Source: an uncultured beta proteobacterium
GTDB lineage: Bacteria; Pseudomonadota; Gammaproteobacteria; Burkholderiales; Burkholderiaceae_C
Length of the DNA stretch: 23,499 nucleotides
Assembly: GCA_903885415.1 (NCBI GenBank)
Contig: CAISIP010000391.1
Location: forward strand, 1-23,499
Direction of reading: 5' to 3'
Every line of letters starts with the position of its first letter. Position 1 is the stretch's first letter. The notes under the pieces are model-generated. The model saw only the letters and a program-made list of their open reading frames with translations. It did no database searches and was not told where the DNA came from. The position numbers were made by a program, and so were the translations under genes. This document shows, piece after piece, positions 23,303 to 23,499 of the stretch.

Positions 23303-23499
23303 TTCCCGGTAAATACAGGCTGGCGCTTTTCCATGAACGCTTTTCGGCCTTCGGCATAGTCGGCGCTGTCAAAGCAGTCCTTGATCAGTTTCTGGCACAG
23401 CGCCATATCCAACTCGGTCGACGGCTTGAGAATCTCGCGCGTAATCGCCTTGGCCGCGCCAATGGTAATGGGCGCATTGGCAGCCAGCGCCGACGTGTA
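23299..23499 (-). CDS. Enoyl-CoA hydratase/isomerase family protein, C-terminal fragment (cut by window edge)
   Basis: The reverse strand from the right edge encodes 66 residues ending at a TGA at 23301-23299. The fragment begins ANAPITIGAAKAI, the usual late helix of crotonases, and ends ADYAEGRKAFMEKRQPVFTG, the classic crotonase C-terminus (EGxxAFxEKRxPxFxG). The catalytic Glu residues lie upstream, outside the window. Members hydrate or isomerise enoyl-CoA thioesters. It is probably an early gene of the minus-strand catabolic operon and is coupled to the MDR gene by an ATGA overlap. Confidence 0.93.
   Translation of the reverse strand, partial: YTSALAANAPITIGAAKAITREILKPSTELDMALCQKLIKDCFDSADYAEGRKAFMEKRQPVFTGK

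Noticed and set aside
22238..23359. 373-codon plus-strand frame opposite the MDR gene
   Set aside because: It is antisense to a full-length MDR protein with clear motifs, and its translation has no recognisable fold features.
1..23499. CRISPR arrays, tRNA/rRNA genes, insertion sequences, phage genes
   Set aside because: No regularly spaced repeats, cloverleaf-like segments, transposase or integrase frames or terminal inverted repeats were found on reading both strands.

Overview
The window is GC-rich DNA that looks like the chromosome of a betaproteobacterium of the order Burkholderiales (inference). The reasons are the high G+C coding bias, two Bug/TctC-type solute receptors, and long spurious antisense reading frames opposite most genes. 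I see no rRNA, tRNA, CRISPR array, insertion sequence or phage gene. No gap without a gene is longer than about 160 bp.

Region 1 (1-7279, all minus strand) is part of an exopolysaccharide (EPS) operon. Read from 7279 leftwards it holds a short polyprenyl-phosphate sugar transferase (initiating enzyme), an unusual four-module fusion (degenerate sugar transferase, WecG/TagA/CpsF glycosyltransferase, nucleotidyltransferase-like plus left-handed beta-helix, second degenerate sugar transferase), a small membrane protein of unknown function, a CysE-like acyltransferase, a membrane-associated GT2 glycosyltransferase, and a Wzz/GumC-type chain-length protein cut by the left edge. Several junctions are translationally coupled (TAATG, ATGA).

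Region 2 (7427-15053, plus strand, divergent from the EPS operon) is a signalling operon. It holds a hybrid histidine kinase with an N-terminal receiver, a single-domain receiver, an Hpt protein, a STAS anti-sigma-factor antagonist, a periplasmic family-3 solute-binding protein, and a 1281-residue membrane sensor ending in a PP2C phosphatase and an RsbW-like ATPase domain. This amounts to a phosphorelay plus a partner-switching module. Its position beside the EPS genes suggests that it controls EPS production, as SypA/SypE do in Vibrio fischeri (analogy, not proof). An OmpR/PhoB-type response regulator (15050-15742, minus) converges on it with overlapping stop codons.

Region 3 (15901-23499) looks catabolic and has a visibly less extreme GC bias. 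An MFS transporter (minus) diverges from a MmgE/PrpD-family enzyme and a Bug receptor (plus). A second, minus-strand operon runs enoyl-CoA hydratase (partial), quinone-oxidoreductase-like MDR protein, Bug receptor, TauD/TfdA-like dioxygenase, VOC protein. It converges on the first Bug gene with only 6 bp between stop codons. The pathway is probably uptake and CoA-dependent breakdown of an organic acid. The substrate cannot be read from the sequence.
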